Shown in pieces: positions 1-9,576 of a DNA stretch of 64,000 nt (position 1 is the first letter of the stretch; each line of letters opens with the position of its first letter). This DNA comes from Hyposmocoma kahamanoa (taxonomy: Eukaryota; Arthropoda; Insecta; Lepidoptera; Cosmopterigidae): positions 17,691,425-17,755,424 of the forward strand of contig NW_020653726.1 of NCBI RefSeq assembly GCF_003589595.1, written 5' to 3'. Both the position numbers and the translations under genes were made by a program. A model generated the notes under the pieces. The model did not search any database, was not told where the DNA came from, and worked only from the letters and a program-made list of their open reading frames with translations.

Positions 1-353
1 TTGATGATATGATAATGAATGATATTTTTTCTTATCACTTCTCTGACGGCGAACAGTTCTTTCAGATTGATGTGTCACGTCATTTGTAATGGTTCCCATG
101 GAGCTGATATTGAAGTTTCGCCAATATTTGCACCCCATCACAAACCGGACGTGTCTGTCGATATAAAAACTGTTGGGTTTTGAGGAAAGGTCTCTGAAGA
201 ACATTTAATACCCACCATTCGAGTTCGATTGTGGCCTTCCTGGGAATATGTTGTCTTTGATTTGGGAGCCACATGCTTAACTTGTTGGCAATAAAGGAGA
301 CTGAGAGTAGATGCTTTTCTGAGAGGCCACTGTTCTAGAAAGCCATCGATCAA
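1..353 (-). pseudogene. Degenerate RT-RNase H fragment of a DIRS-like (tyrosine-recombinase type) retroelement
   Basis: On the minus strand one frame reads, between stop codons, TFPQNPTVFISTDTSGL, then WGANIGETSISAPWEPLQMT, then HINLKELFAVREVIRKN. The order STDTS-WGA-W-HINLKEL-AVR matches the RNase H end of the polyproteins of DIRS-like elements common in insect genomes. A neighbouring frame adds the IELEWWVLNV stretch that normally precedes it, so at least one frameshift is present. At least two in-frame stops interrupt the frame. The fragment runs off the left edge of the window and ends about 60 bp before the first visible Parg exon, so it lies in a Parg intron. Family assignment is from motif memory; no search was run. 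Confidence 0.68.
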
Positions 354-411
354 TATAAGTGAAAAATGCGACTAGCTAAGGGCAAAACAAAACCGGCGTT
401 TGTCCGTCCAG

Positions 412-599
412 GGTGCGAGCGCTACAGCCGGTACGTGGGCTACGGGCACGGCTTCGGGTGGGCGGGGGACTTCCGCGACGAGGCGCCGCGGGACTCGTCG
501 GGCCGAAAGCGCTGCGCCGTGCTGGCCCTGGACGCGCTGCCCTTCAGCGACCGGGCCTTGGAGTACCGCCGGGACAACGTCGTCCGGGAGCTTAACAAG
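412..599 (+). CDS. Parg: Parg exon a: conserved YSRYxGY block
   Basis: The acceptor is the CAG at 409-411 after a short pyrimidine-rich stretch; the donor GT is at 600-601. The exon encodes CERYSRYVGYGHGFGWAGDF, followed by an arginine-rich segment, ALDALPFSDRALEYRRDN and VVRELNK. In PARG this follows the catalytic loop, and RELNK-A continues into the next exon. A methionine at 366 in the same frame is not used as a start: the family needs several hundred residues before this point and the bases before 412 look intronic. The exon is strikingly GC-rich against its AT-rich introns, as are the other bona fide exons here. Confidence 0.9.
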
Positions 600-3500
600 G
601 TATTTACGATTTTCATCTTTCTAGAGATCGAAGACTATCGCTTGCAAAATTCTGACAAATTTAGTAGCAGTAGAGTTCCTTGTTAAAGAATTCGTCCAGG
701 GAAGTAACTGCCACCTTTCTACCGCCAAACAGTAATGTGAGCATTACTGCGTCCCGGTTTCGAAGGGTAGGGGTGCTGGTGAAATTACAGACACATCAGA
801 CTTGTCAACTTGTCTCAGGGCGACAGACGCAGTGCCAGTGTCCCTCGAATCGATGCGACTTAAAGCTCTGTGTAGCACTACAACTATTACGGACAGGCGT
901 GTCGTTTACCACCAGGCGCACGACTTGTTCGTCCTGCCACTTGGTATTATCAAAAAAACAACAAAAATGTGCCGCTAGTGTGTACTGCATTATGAAATGT
1001 ATCACGCCTTTCTATCGAAAATATCCGTCCTGGGGGCCTACTATGAGCTCTTATAGCAATCCTGTTTAAGCTCGTAAGTTGAATAGCCTGTCAATTTCGT
1101 ATTATGACCTCACAAAAACATGCAGTTTACGTCCCCCATCCGAAATCCGTTCACCTTTTCTTTCATCGTAAAATCGTATCGTGACGTGTCATTTGCCATG
1201 CACATGACGGTCTCATCTGTCAAAATCGTTAAAAATAGCTGCCGAAGCTATTTTTAACGAAAATAAAACACTTAATGGCAGCCATATTAAAAAATGGCTA
1301 AAATAAAATTTTGACCCCAAATTATGATTAAGGACTCCTAAAGACCCTTGCATGCCAATTTCCAGCCGGTCAGCCATTTTGAAATCGCCATCTTGAATTT
1401 TTTTAAATCCAGGTAGTTGACCAGTGTTACCCTCTATGACATTCCTTTGAGCACCGCCTACCTATCTTTAATAGTTTCCGTGATAGGAGGCTTTGAAATT
1501 TGTATGGCGGCCATCTTGTTTATTTGAATTTCGAACATTTTTTACTTCCCGCGGAAATTGACCAGGGTGTATTTCATAAAAATGCACAAAATCCCCCCCC
1601 CCCCCCTGTATTATAGTTTTTGCAGGCCGCTGATCACTCGTTTACATTTTCCACATTCAGGTCTTCTCATATTTGATTCTTTGCCTTGTAGCCTATCCGC
1701 GTACAACCGTATAAATATCTTTTTTCCACCATATCGGGAAGTATGCGTTCTATTTTTCTAAGTGAGTCTAAACTTGTAGCTTTATATATAATGGCTTTAG
1801 TTAAGTAATTAAACTTTGGGATCGCAGCAACGGATGTGATGTTGCCTAATATTTGCTTTGCTCGCTAGACGCTCAGAGGACAATAGCCCCGCAGTCTCCT
1901 CCCTCTGATACCAGTGCTTCTTCTTCGGTGTTTGGTCTTCGTGAGTGGCTTAGGGAGGTTAAAGGAAGACAGCCCCGTAGGTCACTTTAATCCTCTACTA
2001 GGATTAGGAACATTCCTCTTAGGGTTGTATGGTCACTGGAATTGTGTATACAAAGGATCTTTAACTCAATAGCAACCCGACACAGTATTTTTAATTATAA
2101 ATGGGGAATTCAATTTATCTTCTGTGCTCTATTGCAAAAACATGTAACACCCATACCCGGGGTCTATTTAAAAATAAATAATAAATCCGATGCTGGTTAT
2201 GTACGTGCCTAAAATTATATAATAACTAATATTTGGCCATTATTAAAATATACGTGATCGTCTAGTTGTGTTGAATTAAGATTGGACCCTCTACGTTGTG
2301 TAATTTTTTTTATATCGTAAGTAAAAGAGTTTAAAAACGCCGCGAAATTATTCAAGAGCGCAGGAAGTAAATAACTGCCGTAAGGTAAATAGACCTTAAT
2401 AGCAAAAAGTAAAATAAACCGTTGCCATTTAACCGTTCATATCAATTAATAAGCATTATTGAAAACACAGTGACATTCTAATTTATAAAGCATTTAAAAG
2501 CAGGCAGATATAGAAAATATATATCAAATTATCACTAATTCTTAGTTTATTCGTACTGTAACTAAACTTGAACAACTCCGCCGAAAATGTTCTAAAATTA
2601 CGAATAGATAAACAACAATTAAATCATGAACACCGCCAGAATTGTACAATTAAGAAATTAAGGACGATTTAGCTGCGTCTAAATAAAATATGTGATGATG
2701 AAAATAAAACAAAGTCAGCACTCCGACTCTCGCCCCTAGGAAAGGAAAACCCTGGATATAGTTGGAAGAGAAAATATACATACTTGACAATATATATAAA
2801 TATGGAATTGGTATAAATACATTTAGGTTAGTAATTCCTGCCGTACTTTTTAGCCTCATAATCGTCAATCCCTATCTCAGTATGTAATTTAAACTTAGCT
2901 GCCGGTTTCGTCATTATCGCGTCTCGCGTACTGGCCAGCTCCCGCGTTCTCCGCCTGATGTGCAGTCTCCGCGCCCGCGACAAACGTTGCGAAATAGGAG
3001 GAAACCCAACTGCGCTACTACTCAATTTCGCGCGCGACACGATAAGGATCCTAGCTTCGACTCCCCCGAGCCTAGGCTCAACGCCGCGTCCCGAAAAGCT
3101 AGGTACCCAACTGCCGTCTCCCTGATCCAAGGTTTTCGCCCCGGCTTCCGATTTCCCTCTCCATCTTCACCATCCCCGTTTTCGTGCATACGGTTCCTAA
3201 CTTGACCAATAACCGAAATTCTCTTTGTTCTAAAGGGTGTGGCTACCTTAGTGTCCTATTTGTTAAACTTTCTTTAACACCCACCGTTTTGTCAATGCGC
3301 ATATCTTGTTTATTGGCATCTGGCGTTTATTGTTCTTACCGGCTCTCGTTACATTTTTTATACAGTACCCTTCCTCATAAAGCAATTGCTTCCTCATAAA
3401 GTGTTCCCTGTCATTTAGTTTTATGCCGTGAAATTGTGCAACAAAAGCCGTTTCCAAAATTATGCTCTTTGTTTATACAATGACCATTTCTGTAACCTTT

Positions 3501-6500
3501 GTCAATTTCGTGAGGGCGGAACAACTATCAAAAATATAAACGCAATTCTTATAACCAGTCTAGAATGACTTTATGGCGCACATGTGCGTCAGCTTTATTT
3601 TAGAAAGCTTGGCAATAAATCGTAGTTTCTTTAGTACTCCCTAATTTCTTCTAACGCAAGCCAGTAATGTTTGCTAAATACGTTATATAATACATAACAA
3701 AAATTATACCGTTAAGGAGTCCTACAGACGACGGTTACAAACATCACGTCGTTTTCGCTTCACTATTTAGATAGAGATCATTAACCTTCACTAGCCTACT
3801 GTCTTTGTCATTTTCTTAATAATCATAGAACAAAAGAGTCTAGTTTTAAGATCTCGGTTTAATAAAGTTACTGTGTTTCTTTCAGGCGTGGGTGGGCTTC
3901 TCGTTCTACAGCGCAGACACGCAATCGCTGCAGTTCCCGGGCGTGGCCACGGGCAACTGGGGCTGCGGCGTGTTCGGTGGATCGCCGCAGCTTAAGTCGC
4001 TCATCCAGATGATGGCCTGTGCAGTGGCCCGGCGGCCCATGGCCTATTACACCTTCGGGGACACGGAGCTGCGCGACGAGATTATCAACGTTTATAACAT
4101 TCTGGCGAGATATAATGTTACTGTTGGTAAGTTCTTCATTTCTTCATCTCTTTATCTTGATTTTTTCGCGTCTGTCACGGGAACAAAATGGCGCTCGGTA
4201 CGAAAATGGCGTCTGTACAGAAAATGGCTTTTGAAAACAAAATGGCGTCTGAAATTAAAATGGCTTCTGAAATTAAAATGGAGTCTCAAGTTAAAATGTT
4301 TTGACTTTAAAACGGGGAACATTATTACATAAAAATAAATTTAGGAATTAGGAAGAAACAAAACTTAAATTAAAATTTAAAAAACCACCGATTCCATACA
4401 GTGTACTCCAAAAAGTCAATAAAGTCACAATCGGGAAACTAGCAACTGGAAACCAATTGAATAAGCCTTGAGTCCAAACACGACAGTACTACTGTTGAGT
4501 AGTTGGGTTCAGAATGTCCTGGTTGCATCATCAGCAGCATCAAATCAAAGTCATCGTATTTCCGTGGATAGCAAATTTCAAGTCGACCTTACATGTCGAA
4601 GTAAAATAAATATTCATTTTATGACAGATCTCTACACTAACTGGGAAAAGAGATGATGAACAGCTGAACGGATGGTACATTCAGAGGACTGTAAATCTTG
4701 TAACTCTGAAAAAGCTCAAAATTCCATCTTATACCCTAGATGGCGCTAATCAGTGGCCTAGAAGTAGTTTATGTAAATGGCCGTGGATATCAATTAATTC
4801 CTCTTTAATATGAAACATGAGAAGTCAGTTTTTTATTTCACTTTTAATTCGGGACTTAATCACGTATAAAACATATTTAATTACCTCGACGTTTCGGACG
4901 TATTGCAACGTCCATGGTCTCGAAGGGACTGAAGAGGCGGGTGTCGGCATCTTCCAGCCGTGCCAGTTTTTGTAACTACCGCTTTTGATCTTCATTATTT
5001 ATTTGTGCATTAGGGTTGTTACTAGACCGACACACAACATTCAAGACATCAGTTTTTTTCCCTTGTAATATTATTTAATATTGGTCATGACCTAAAATTG
5101 TTTTCTGAACTTTGACAAATATTCCTCTCCATAGATGGCATTGTGTTACAAAGTAATTTATAAATTAATTATAGATATAGAATAGAATAGAAAACATTTA
5201 TTCCTTAAGTAGACAACACAGTATACATGCATTTTGTAATAACAATAAAAATAGTTATAAACACTAATATGTGTAGATGGCGGCAATATTAAACAAAATG
5301 GGTAATTTCTGGTTAGTTTTTTTTGGTCGCAATTATTATTATTTACGTAGTTGAGTTAGTTATCGTGACATATTAAATAATATTTCGGATTACTACACTC
5401 GAATATTCAATAATACTCCATGATAATGTTGTACGATATTTAAATAATAGAAATTGCCATCGAAATTAGGTAGAGAAAATTGTTCAAATAAATGAATAGC
5501 CCACACTATCCATAAATCTGTGCAATGAGCGCCATCTAGTTGATTTGTTTGTTATCACTAGAAATTAGAGTAGCTTTGATAAATTGCAGCTTGGCAATGT
5601 AAAACAAATTATTTACAAAAATAGCCATTTGGTACTCGTAGCGACATCTGGTGTTCCAATAGGTACTAAAACACCGACTACGCTGTCTTGTTCGAGTTCT
5701 CTCGAGTTATTGGTTTATGGCACCGAGTATATAACCAGAAATAGAGACGAAATGTCATTTAATTAGTTTGAAAGCTATTCTGCCTTATCATTACGGTGAC
5801 AACTGCGCTCCGATTGGCTAGCCCGAATTCGGAACAATTGACAGGTGTCGTCAATTGTTTCACTTCAAATCGACCAGTTTAACTTGAGCTTTGCTATAAT
5901 TGAAAAATAACATATTTAATTACCGATGAAATTTTATTCCGTTTGTTTTGTAATTAAGAGACGTTCACACAGGTTAGTTGTTGGCACTGTACTATTTCAG
6001 CTTTCTAATTTGTGATTTCAGCGCAAACGAGAGTTGGTATTTAAAAGTGATATAAGGCCCATTTGCCTAATGAGTTGCCAGGGATGGATGACCCTTATTT
6101 CGTCTCTATTTCTGGTTATATGTTCGATGGTTCGTGGTGTAACGAAGTATAGTTTTGATAATACTTATATTTTCCAGGACAACTATACCGATACATTCTA
6201 CGGTTCTCAACGACAGACGTGTTGCATTCACATCTACACTCTTTTATACAGCAAGCCCTTATAGACGAATCGAAAACGCCTCGACGGAGCAGCAGAGTCG
6301 AAGCTGTAAGTAAAAATACCTTACACGTTGGTACTTCAAGAAAAAAATTATGTTTATTATGTCGATGTTTATGTTGTTTATTGATTACGGATTTTGTGAT
6401 TTTTTTTCTTTTATAACATCAAGTGAAGGGACGAACAAGTCGTGCGCCAGATGGTTAGCGACACGCCTGTCCATAACAGTTACAGTGCCACTCAGAGCTT

Positions 6501-9024
6501 TAAATTGCAAAGATCTGAGGGGCACTACCACCGCGCCCGTCACCCTTAGACATAAGTTGACAAGTCCCATGTGCCTGTAATTTCACCAGCACCCTTACAA
6601 AACAGGAACACAGTAAAGCGACATTACTGCTTGCCGGCAGAAATAGGTAAGGTGCAGTACTACCCAGGACGAAATCCTTCACAAGGAGCTCTACTGCTAC
6701 TAAATTATAGTATATAGTATTGATTTAATTTATGTTATTGCTTATTACTATCGAGTATATAACCAGAAATAGAGACGAAATAAAGGCCATACATTTCTGG
6801 TAACTCATCAGTGATACATTACTTATAAACATCAACTCTCGTTTGCGCTGAAGTATAGACAGCGCCAACAATTGACCTCTGTATACATTGACTTACAAAT
6901 AAATGGACGACGGGTCTAATACAAAAACCACGAAAAAAATGTCCCAAGTCAACCTATTTAAACGTAGTGACATGTAAAGGAATATGAAAAAGCTAAAACG
7001 TTGAATTTAAATTGTAATGTCATCGCAGTACTGTCTAATTTTGCTTGCTTCGCTGTCAGTCGAACAAACGAAGACTAAAGCGTGAATGACGCTCTGTATA
7101 CGATGGACACTTTTTAGCGCGGACCCGACGTCCATATAATTGTAAGTCAATGTCTGTATACTTCTCCGTATATTCCAAAAATATTCTGTATTTATTGTAA
7201 TAAAGATAATATCTCTAACAATGGCGTGCTGTTTCATTCGGTGGTGTCGGGAAAAACAGCAAAATATCTAATTATAAAACAAACGGAATCAAATTTCATC
7301 GGTAATTAAATATTAAACATGTAATTTTCGTCCATTATAACAAAGCTCAAGTTAACTGGTCGATTTGAAGTGAAACAATTGTCGACACTCGTCAATTGTT
7401 TCGGATTCGGGCTGGCCATCGGAGCGCAGTTGTCACAGTAATGATAAGGCAGAAGAGTTTCAAACAAATTAAATGACATTTCATTTTTTTTCTGGTTATA
7501 TACTCGATGCTTGTTACACTACTCGAGCTTTTAATTGCACGCACGCATATTTACTTTATTGGTTTATCAGTATAATTTTCTCAGATTCTAGTTTTGTTTG
7601 ATCCATTACACGGCGGTGAAGGATCTTCTTTAACTCAAGTGCATGGACAAACGTCTTAAAACGACTAGCCTATTGTATTTCCCTAACTAAAGGTTTAGAA
7701 AACCCGTATCATATACATAGAATCATCAACCCATTTATACGTCCTACTGATGGGCATGGGTTTCCTCTCAGGCCAGGGTCTAGGCCAATAGTCTGACACG
7801 CGGGCCCAATGTGGGTTGGGGACATCACACGTTTTCCGAGGTTTGTGAATCTTCGACGTGTGTTTCAATACGATGTTTTCCTTTACCGAAAAGCTCATGG
7901 TTTTCAATTAGATTTTGCACATAAATTCCGAGAAACTCAAGAGGTTCGAACCCACTGCCTCTGTTTAAGACGCTGTGTAAGAGTTTTTGAAACAAACAAT
8001 AGTAAAGTGAAATTATTAAAACCTGGTACGTAAAAAGCGTAAAAATGTACGACATTTTTGAGCTTTTCTTTGGACTTGTTTATAAGATTTTTTATAAGGA
8101 AATTTATAAACACAAAATAGGCTTATATCTTGTCTATAAAATGGCTATAGAGTCATCAGCTTAAACAGGTAACAAACAATCAAAAAACTCAAAACCCAAT
8201 AATGCTTAAACTAAAAATTGGTTTGGGTAAATATCGTAATCACAAAATACCGCCATTTTTCTTACTCTCCATTAGCTCTGATACTTGATGATGTAAGTGG
8301 AATTTTAGGTTTTATTACACGCGCTTCTTGCATATTTCCTAATAAATTACTAAAGTAAATAATAGGATGAAATGTAAAGTACCTACCATAATATACCGTC
8401 TGTCGTCTTTTTCAGAATAAAACTACGCTTACACTAGAACCCAAGCCCGAAGAAAAGCAAAAGAATGATTCACCTGATTTGTTTTCACAAGATGAAGAAC
8501 TAAGTGAACCGATACTGGTCGAGAGTAGTATTGAAACAGACGATGGAAACAAAATGGCGGTCGATATGAAAATGGCGTCTGATAACAAAATAGTTCCTGA
8601 TAACCAAATGGCATCTGGAAACAAAATGGCGTCTGAAAACAAAATGGCACATACTAGCCGTTTACTCGAAGAGATGGAAAAATTGGACGAAGAAAGTGGC
8701 CAATTAAATCTGTCCACAAATAGTCGAGATTTAACTAATGAGTACTCGAGGTTTTTTGAACATAAATCTACTCCGAACAAAATGGCGCCTAAAGGAATGC
8801 CAACAAGTAGTTTTACTTTGGTAAATGAAAAATCGTCTAAACCGGGAAATACTTCGAAAGTATTGGACAGTGGGGAAAATTGTATTGCTATCTCCAACAG
8901 TAAGAATAAAAAAATAAAGGTGCCCGATTCAGACGACGACATGTCAAAATCAGAGGTGCCTGCGGAAATTAAGAAAAAATTAACAAAAAAAATCACAGAT
9001 TATTTTAGTAAAAAATCCACTTGA
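412..9024 (+). CDS. Parg: Poly(ADP-ribose) glycohydrolase, C-terminal four exons (gene partial at 5' end)
   Basis: PARG removes poly(ADP-ribose) chains from proteins by cleaving ribose-ribose bonds, mainly in nucleus and cytoplasm, during DNA-damage signalling. Four exons join in frame: 412-599, 3886-4126, 6178-6305 and 8416-9024, with intron phases 0, 1 and 0. The joined product shows family blocks in the right order: ERYSRYVGYGHGFGWAGDF, VRELNKAWVGFS across the first intron, VATGNWGCGVFGG, AYYTFGDTELRDEI, and RYNVTVG-QLYRYILRF across the second. The catalytic GGG-QEE loop is not in the window and must lie upstream. Introns are 3.3, 2.1 and 2.1 kb and full of repeats. The last exon encodes a poorly conserved charged tail of about 200 residues ending in a PCNA-box-like motif. 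No canonical AATAAA is obvious just after the stop; an AATATA-type hexamer occurs near 9047. Identity is firm; the 5' end is missing. Confidence 0.93.
658..957 (-). repeat. Family X copy in Parg intron
   Basis: Starts 58 bp after the exon a donor: TTTAGTAGCAGTAGAGTTCC, CCAGGGAAGTAACTGCCACC, TGCTGGTGAAATTACAGACA and CGCACGACTTGTTCGTCCTG. Open frames across it are accidental. Confidence 0.83.
960..3885 (+). other. Parg intron a-b, mostly unassigned AT-rich sequence
   Basis: Apart from the family X copy and the hairpin at 1226, the intron has a poly-C run near 1591 and a GC-richer patch at 2930-3180 that encodes nothing recognisable on either strand. No exon-like block with family motifs is seen. 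Confidence 0.5.
1226..1260. repeat. Perfect 15-bp-arm hairpin in Parg intron
   Basis: TCGTTAAAAATAGCT, loop GCCGA, then AGCTATTTTTAACGA. Perfect arms, 5-nt loop, in the first Parg intron of the window. Confidence 0.9.
3886..4126 (+). CDS. Parg: Parg exon b: VATGNWGCGVFGG catalytic-fold block
   Basis: The exon follows TTTCAG at 3880-3885 and ends before GTAAGT at 4127. Translation begins AWVGFSFYSADTQSLQFPG and continues VATGNWGCGVFGGSPQLKSL, then IQMMACAVARRPMAYYTFGD and TELRDEIINVYNILARYNVTVG. The ATGNWGCGxFGG block and TFGD(T/S)EL block are hallmarks of the PARG macrodomain fold. The exon ends in phase 1 with a G completed by GA of the next exon. An open frame continues past the donor to 4332, but that extension is intron: it is only KW-rich translation of a short tandem repeat. 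Confidence 0.92.
4187..4300 (+). repeat. Intronic minisatellite, unit ~18 nt, AAAATGGC(G/T)TCTGA-like
   Basis: About seven imperfect tandem units of 16-19 nt, each with an AAAATGG core, begin roughly 60 bp downstream of the exon b donor. The best units read AAAATGGCGTCTGAAAT or a one- to three-base variant. The same unit occurs in coding orientation in the last Parg exon (8548-8650). Confidence 0.85.
4843..4935 (-). repeat. Fragment with CCGAAACGTCGAGG motif (relative of family F)
   Basis: On the minus strand this reads GACCATGGACGTTGCAATAC, then GTCCGAAACGTCGAGG, then an AT-rich run ending near a CGTGATTAAGTCCCGAATT stretch. The order CCATGG - CCGAAACGTCG - AT-rich - GCG/GTGATT...CCGAATT parallels the foldback element at 15829-16339, though the middle differs. 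It is a fragment or a sister family of that element. Confidence 0.55.
5724..6126. mobile_element. Family M TIR element, copy 1 (non-autonomous, Mutator-like candidate)
   Basis: Both ends carry an inverted repeat of about 30 bp starting (A)TCGAGTATATAACCAGAAA and continuing TAGAGACGAAAT. Flanks GGTTTATGG and GGTTCGTGG could be a decayed target duplication. The interior matches copies at 6752-7505 and 40507-40973, including CAACTGCGCTCCGATTGGCT and GTTGTTGGCACTGTACTATT. No transposase frame is seen. It sits in a Parg intron with its right end 52 bp before the exon c acceptor. Confidence 0.8.
6178..6305 (+). CDS. Parg: Parg exon c: end of the glycohydrolase domain
   Basis: Acceptor TTTCCAG ends at 6177; donor GTAAGT starts at 6306. 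With the preceding G the frame reads GQLYRYILRFSTTDVLHSHL, then HSFIQQALIDESKTPRRSSR, then VEA. The QLYRYILRF segment matches the (E/Q)(V/L)Y-x-LLRY stretch that follows TVG in PARG proteins, and HSFIQQAL matches the helix near the end of the catalytic domain. The exon is too short to stand out by itself and was found through phase and homology. It lies between two copies of family M in opposite orientation. Confidence 0.85.
6411..6705 (+). repeat. Family X dispersed repeat, near full-length copy
   Basis: Reads from GAACAAGTCGTGCGCC through GCGACACGCCTGTCCATAAC, TTGACAAGTCCCATGTGCC and GGCAGAAATAGGTAAGG to CTCTACTGCTACTAAA. Family X is defined by these blocks in this order; about 17 full or partial copies occur in the window in both orientations. 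No coding capacity or tRNA head is evident. It may be the tail of a retroposon, but I cannot name it. Confidence 0.85.
6752..7505. mobile_element. Family M TIR element, copy 2 (opposite orientation, carries nested MITE)
   Basis: It starts TCGAGTATATAACCAGAAAT and ends with the inverted sequence (ATACTCGA). The interior is inverted relative to copy 1: GGAGCGCAGTTGTCAC and AAGGCAGAAGAGTTTC lie near the right end. Flanks GCTTATTAC and GCTTGTTAC resemble an imperfect 9 bp target duplication. It is longer than copy 1 because of extra interior sequence and a nested 267 bp element at 6886-7152. Confidence 0.8.
6886..7152. mobile_element. Family H MITE (hAT-like, 8 bp target duplication), nested
   Basis: Terminal inverted repeats begin CATTGACTTACAA and continue with GGACG(A/T)CGGGTC. 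The element is flanked by TCTGTATA on both sides (6878-6885 and 7153-7160), a perfect 8 bp target duplication typical of hAT transposition. It interrupts family M copy 2 and so is younger than that copy. A second copy lies inverted at 51823-52108, also with a perfect 8 bp duplication. It has no coding capacity. Confidence 0.88.
7690..7995 (-). repeat. Family B SINE (tRNA-headed, CCCAGCAGTGGGAC-type tail)
   Basis: The minus strand carries the body of the family seen most completely at 56865-57175: a B-box region GGTTCGAACC, then TTTCTCGGAATTTATGTGC, CCATGAGCTTTTCGG, AAACGTGTGATGTCCCC and GGTTGATGATTCTATG at the 3' end. The tRNA-like head is degraded here. It lies in the last Parg intron. Confidence 0.75.
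8416..9024 (+). CDS. Parg: Parg last exon: charged C-terminal tail
   Basis: The acceptor is TTTTTCAG ending at 8415, phase 0; the stop TGA is at 9022-9024. The exon adds about 202 residues rich in Lys, Ser, Asp and Glu, with no conserved catalytic block. From 8548 to 8650 a DNA minisatellite is translated as repeated NKMAS(D/E) units. Basic clusters near the end (KNKKIKV and KKKLTKK) could act as nuclear localisation signals. The final residues TKKITDYFSKKST resemble a PCNA-interacting (PIP) box, I-x-x-(Y/F)-F followed by basic residues, but without the usual Gln at the first position. Human PARG is known to bind PCNA through an N-terminal PIP-like motif, so a C-terminal one would be a shifted location. 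Function of the tail is inference. Confidence 0.87.
   Translation, partial: NKTTLTLEPKPEEKQKNDSPDLFSQDEELSEPILVESSIETDDGNKMAVDMKMASDNKIVPDNQMASGNKMASENKMAHTSRLLEEMEKLDEESGQLNLSTNSRDLTNEYSRFFEHKSTPNKMAPKGMPTSSFTLVNEKSSKPGNTSKVLDSGENCIAISNSKNKKIKVPDSDDDMSKSEVPAEIKKKLTKKITDYFSKKST
8548..8650 (+). repeat. Coding minisatellite (NKMASD/E units) in Parg
   Basis: Six units of about 18 nt encode NKMAVD, MKMASD, NKIVPD, NQMASG, NKMASE and NKMA, with one more outlying NKMAP copy near 8778. The DNA unit AAAATGGCGTCTGAxAAC is the same as that in the intron at 4187-4300. An 18-nt period keeps the reading frame, which explains how expansion is tolerated here. Confidence 0.88.
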
Positions 9025-9296
9025 TATATGTAATTTATGTTAATGAAATATAATTTTTACGCCTTTATTTTGTTTTTTGTTTTCCATACCTTTTATTTTA
9101 TTTTCCATGAACCTTGTAGATACTGTTGTATTTTAGATATAACTTTAGATCCTAAATTGCAATGAGGTACATTAATACTAAGAACACATCTGCAGTGTAC
9201 TCGTTAAAAAAAAACGAAAACAGATTTAGAAACCGTTACATGATTCTTTTAGCTTCTTTCGCCGACATTAGTAATTATAATCTTTGTCCTGCTTAC

Positions 9297-9441
9297 AAGG
9301 CACGTCCCGTGTGCCTGTAATTGCACCAGCACCCTAAACCTTTCAAAACCGGAACGCATTAATGTTTGGCGGCAGAAATAGGTAAGCTGGCAATATTTCC
9401 TTGGATGAGCTCTTTCACAAGGAGCTCTACTGCTACTAAAC
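9297..9441 (+). repeat. Family X, 3' portion only
   Basis: Begins near GGCACGTCCCGTGTGCC and runs through CACCAGCACCCT and GGCAGAAATAGGTAAG to GGAGCTCTACTGCTACTAAA. The first half of the repeat is missing. Confidence 0.8.
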
Positions 9442-9576
9442 CGGGTCCAGAACACATCGCTGCTTTTTACGAATAGTGACCCAATCCAAAATTGATCCCT
9501 TTTTGACATAACTGAAACTTATTCAGGAAACTTTATTGTGACTGGCATTCCGAGCTTGATATTGGTTAGAATAATC

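Larger units (their letters stand above)
4127..6177 (+). other. Parg intron between exons b and c
   Basis: GT-AG intron of about 2.05 kb. It holds the AAAATGGCGTCTGA-type minisatellite (4187-4300), a minus-strand fragment with the CCGAAACGTCGAGG motif (about 4843-4935), a possible retroposon tail starting GAATAGAATAGAAAACATTT (about 5173-5240) and family M copy 1 (5724-6126), which ends only about 50 bp before the acceptor. No coding sequence is seen in it. Confidence 0.75.

Noticed and set aside
366..686. Methionine at 366 as a start codon for a short gene
   Set aside because: It is intronic by homology and splice signal; PARG needs a long upstream part and conserved sequence starts at 412.
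3892..4332. Open frame of 146 codons continuing past Parg exon b with KW repeats
   Set aside because: GTAAGT at 4127 is a strong donor and family homology resumes in frame only through the exon at 6178; the extension is a translated intronic minisatellite.
8548..8650. CRISPR-like array because of regular short repeats
   Set aside because: Units are contiguous coding minisatellite repeats in a eukaryotic exon, with no spacers.
8412..8996. 194-codon antisense frame opposite the Parg last exon
   Set aside because: It is the mirror of a real, in-frame exon and has no family motif; length results from the absence of suitable codons in the Lys/Asn-rich sense strand.
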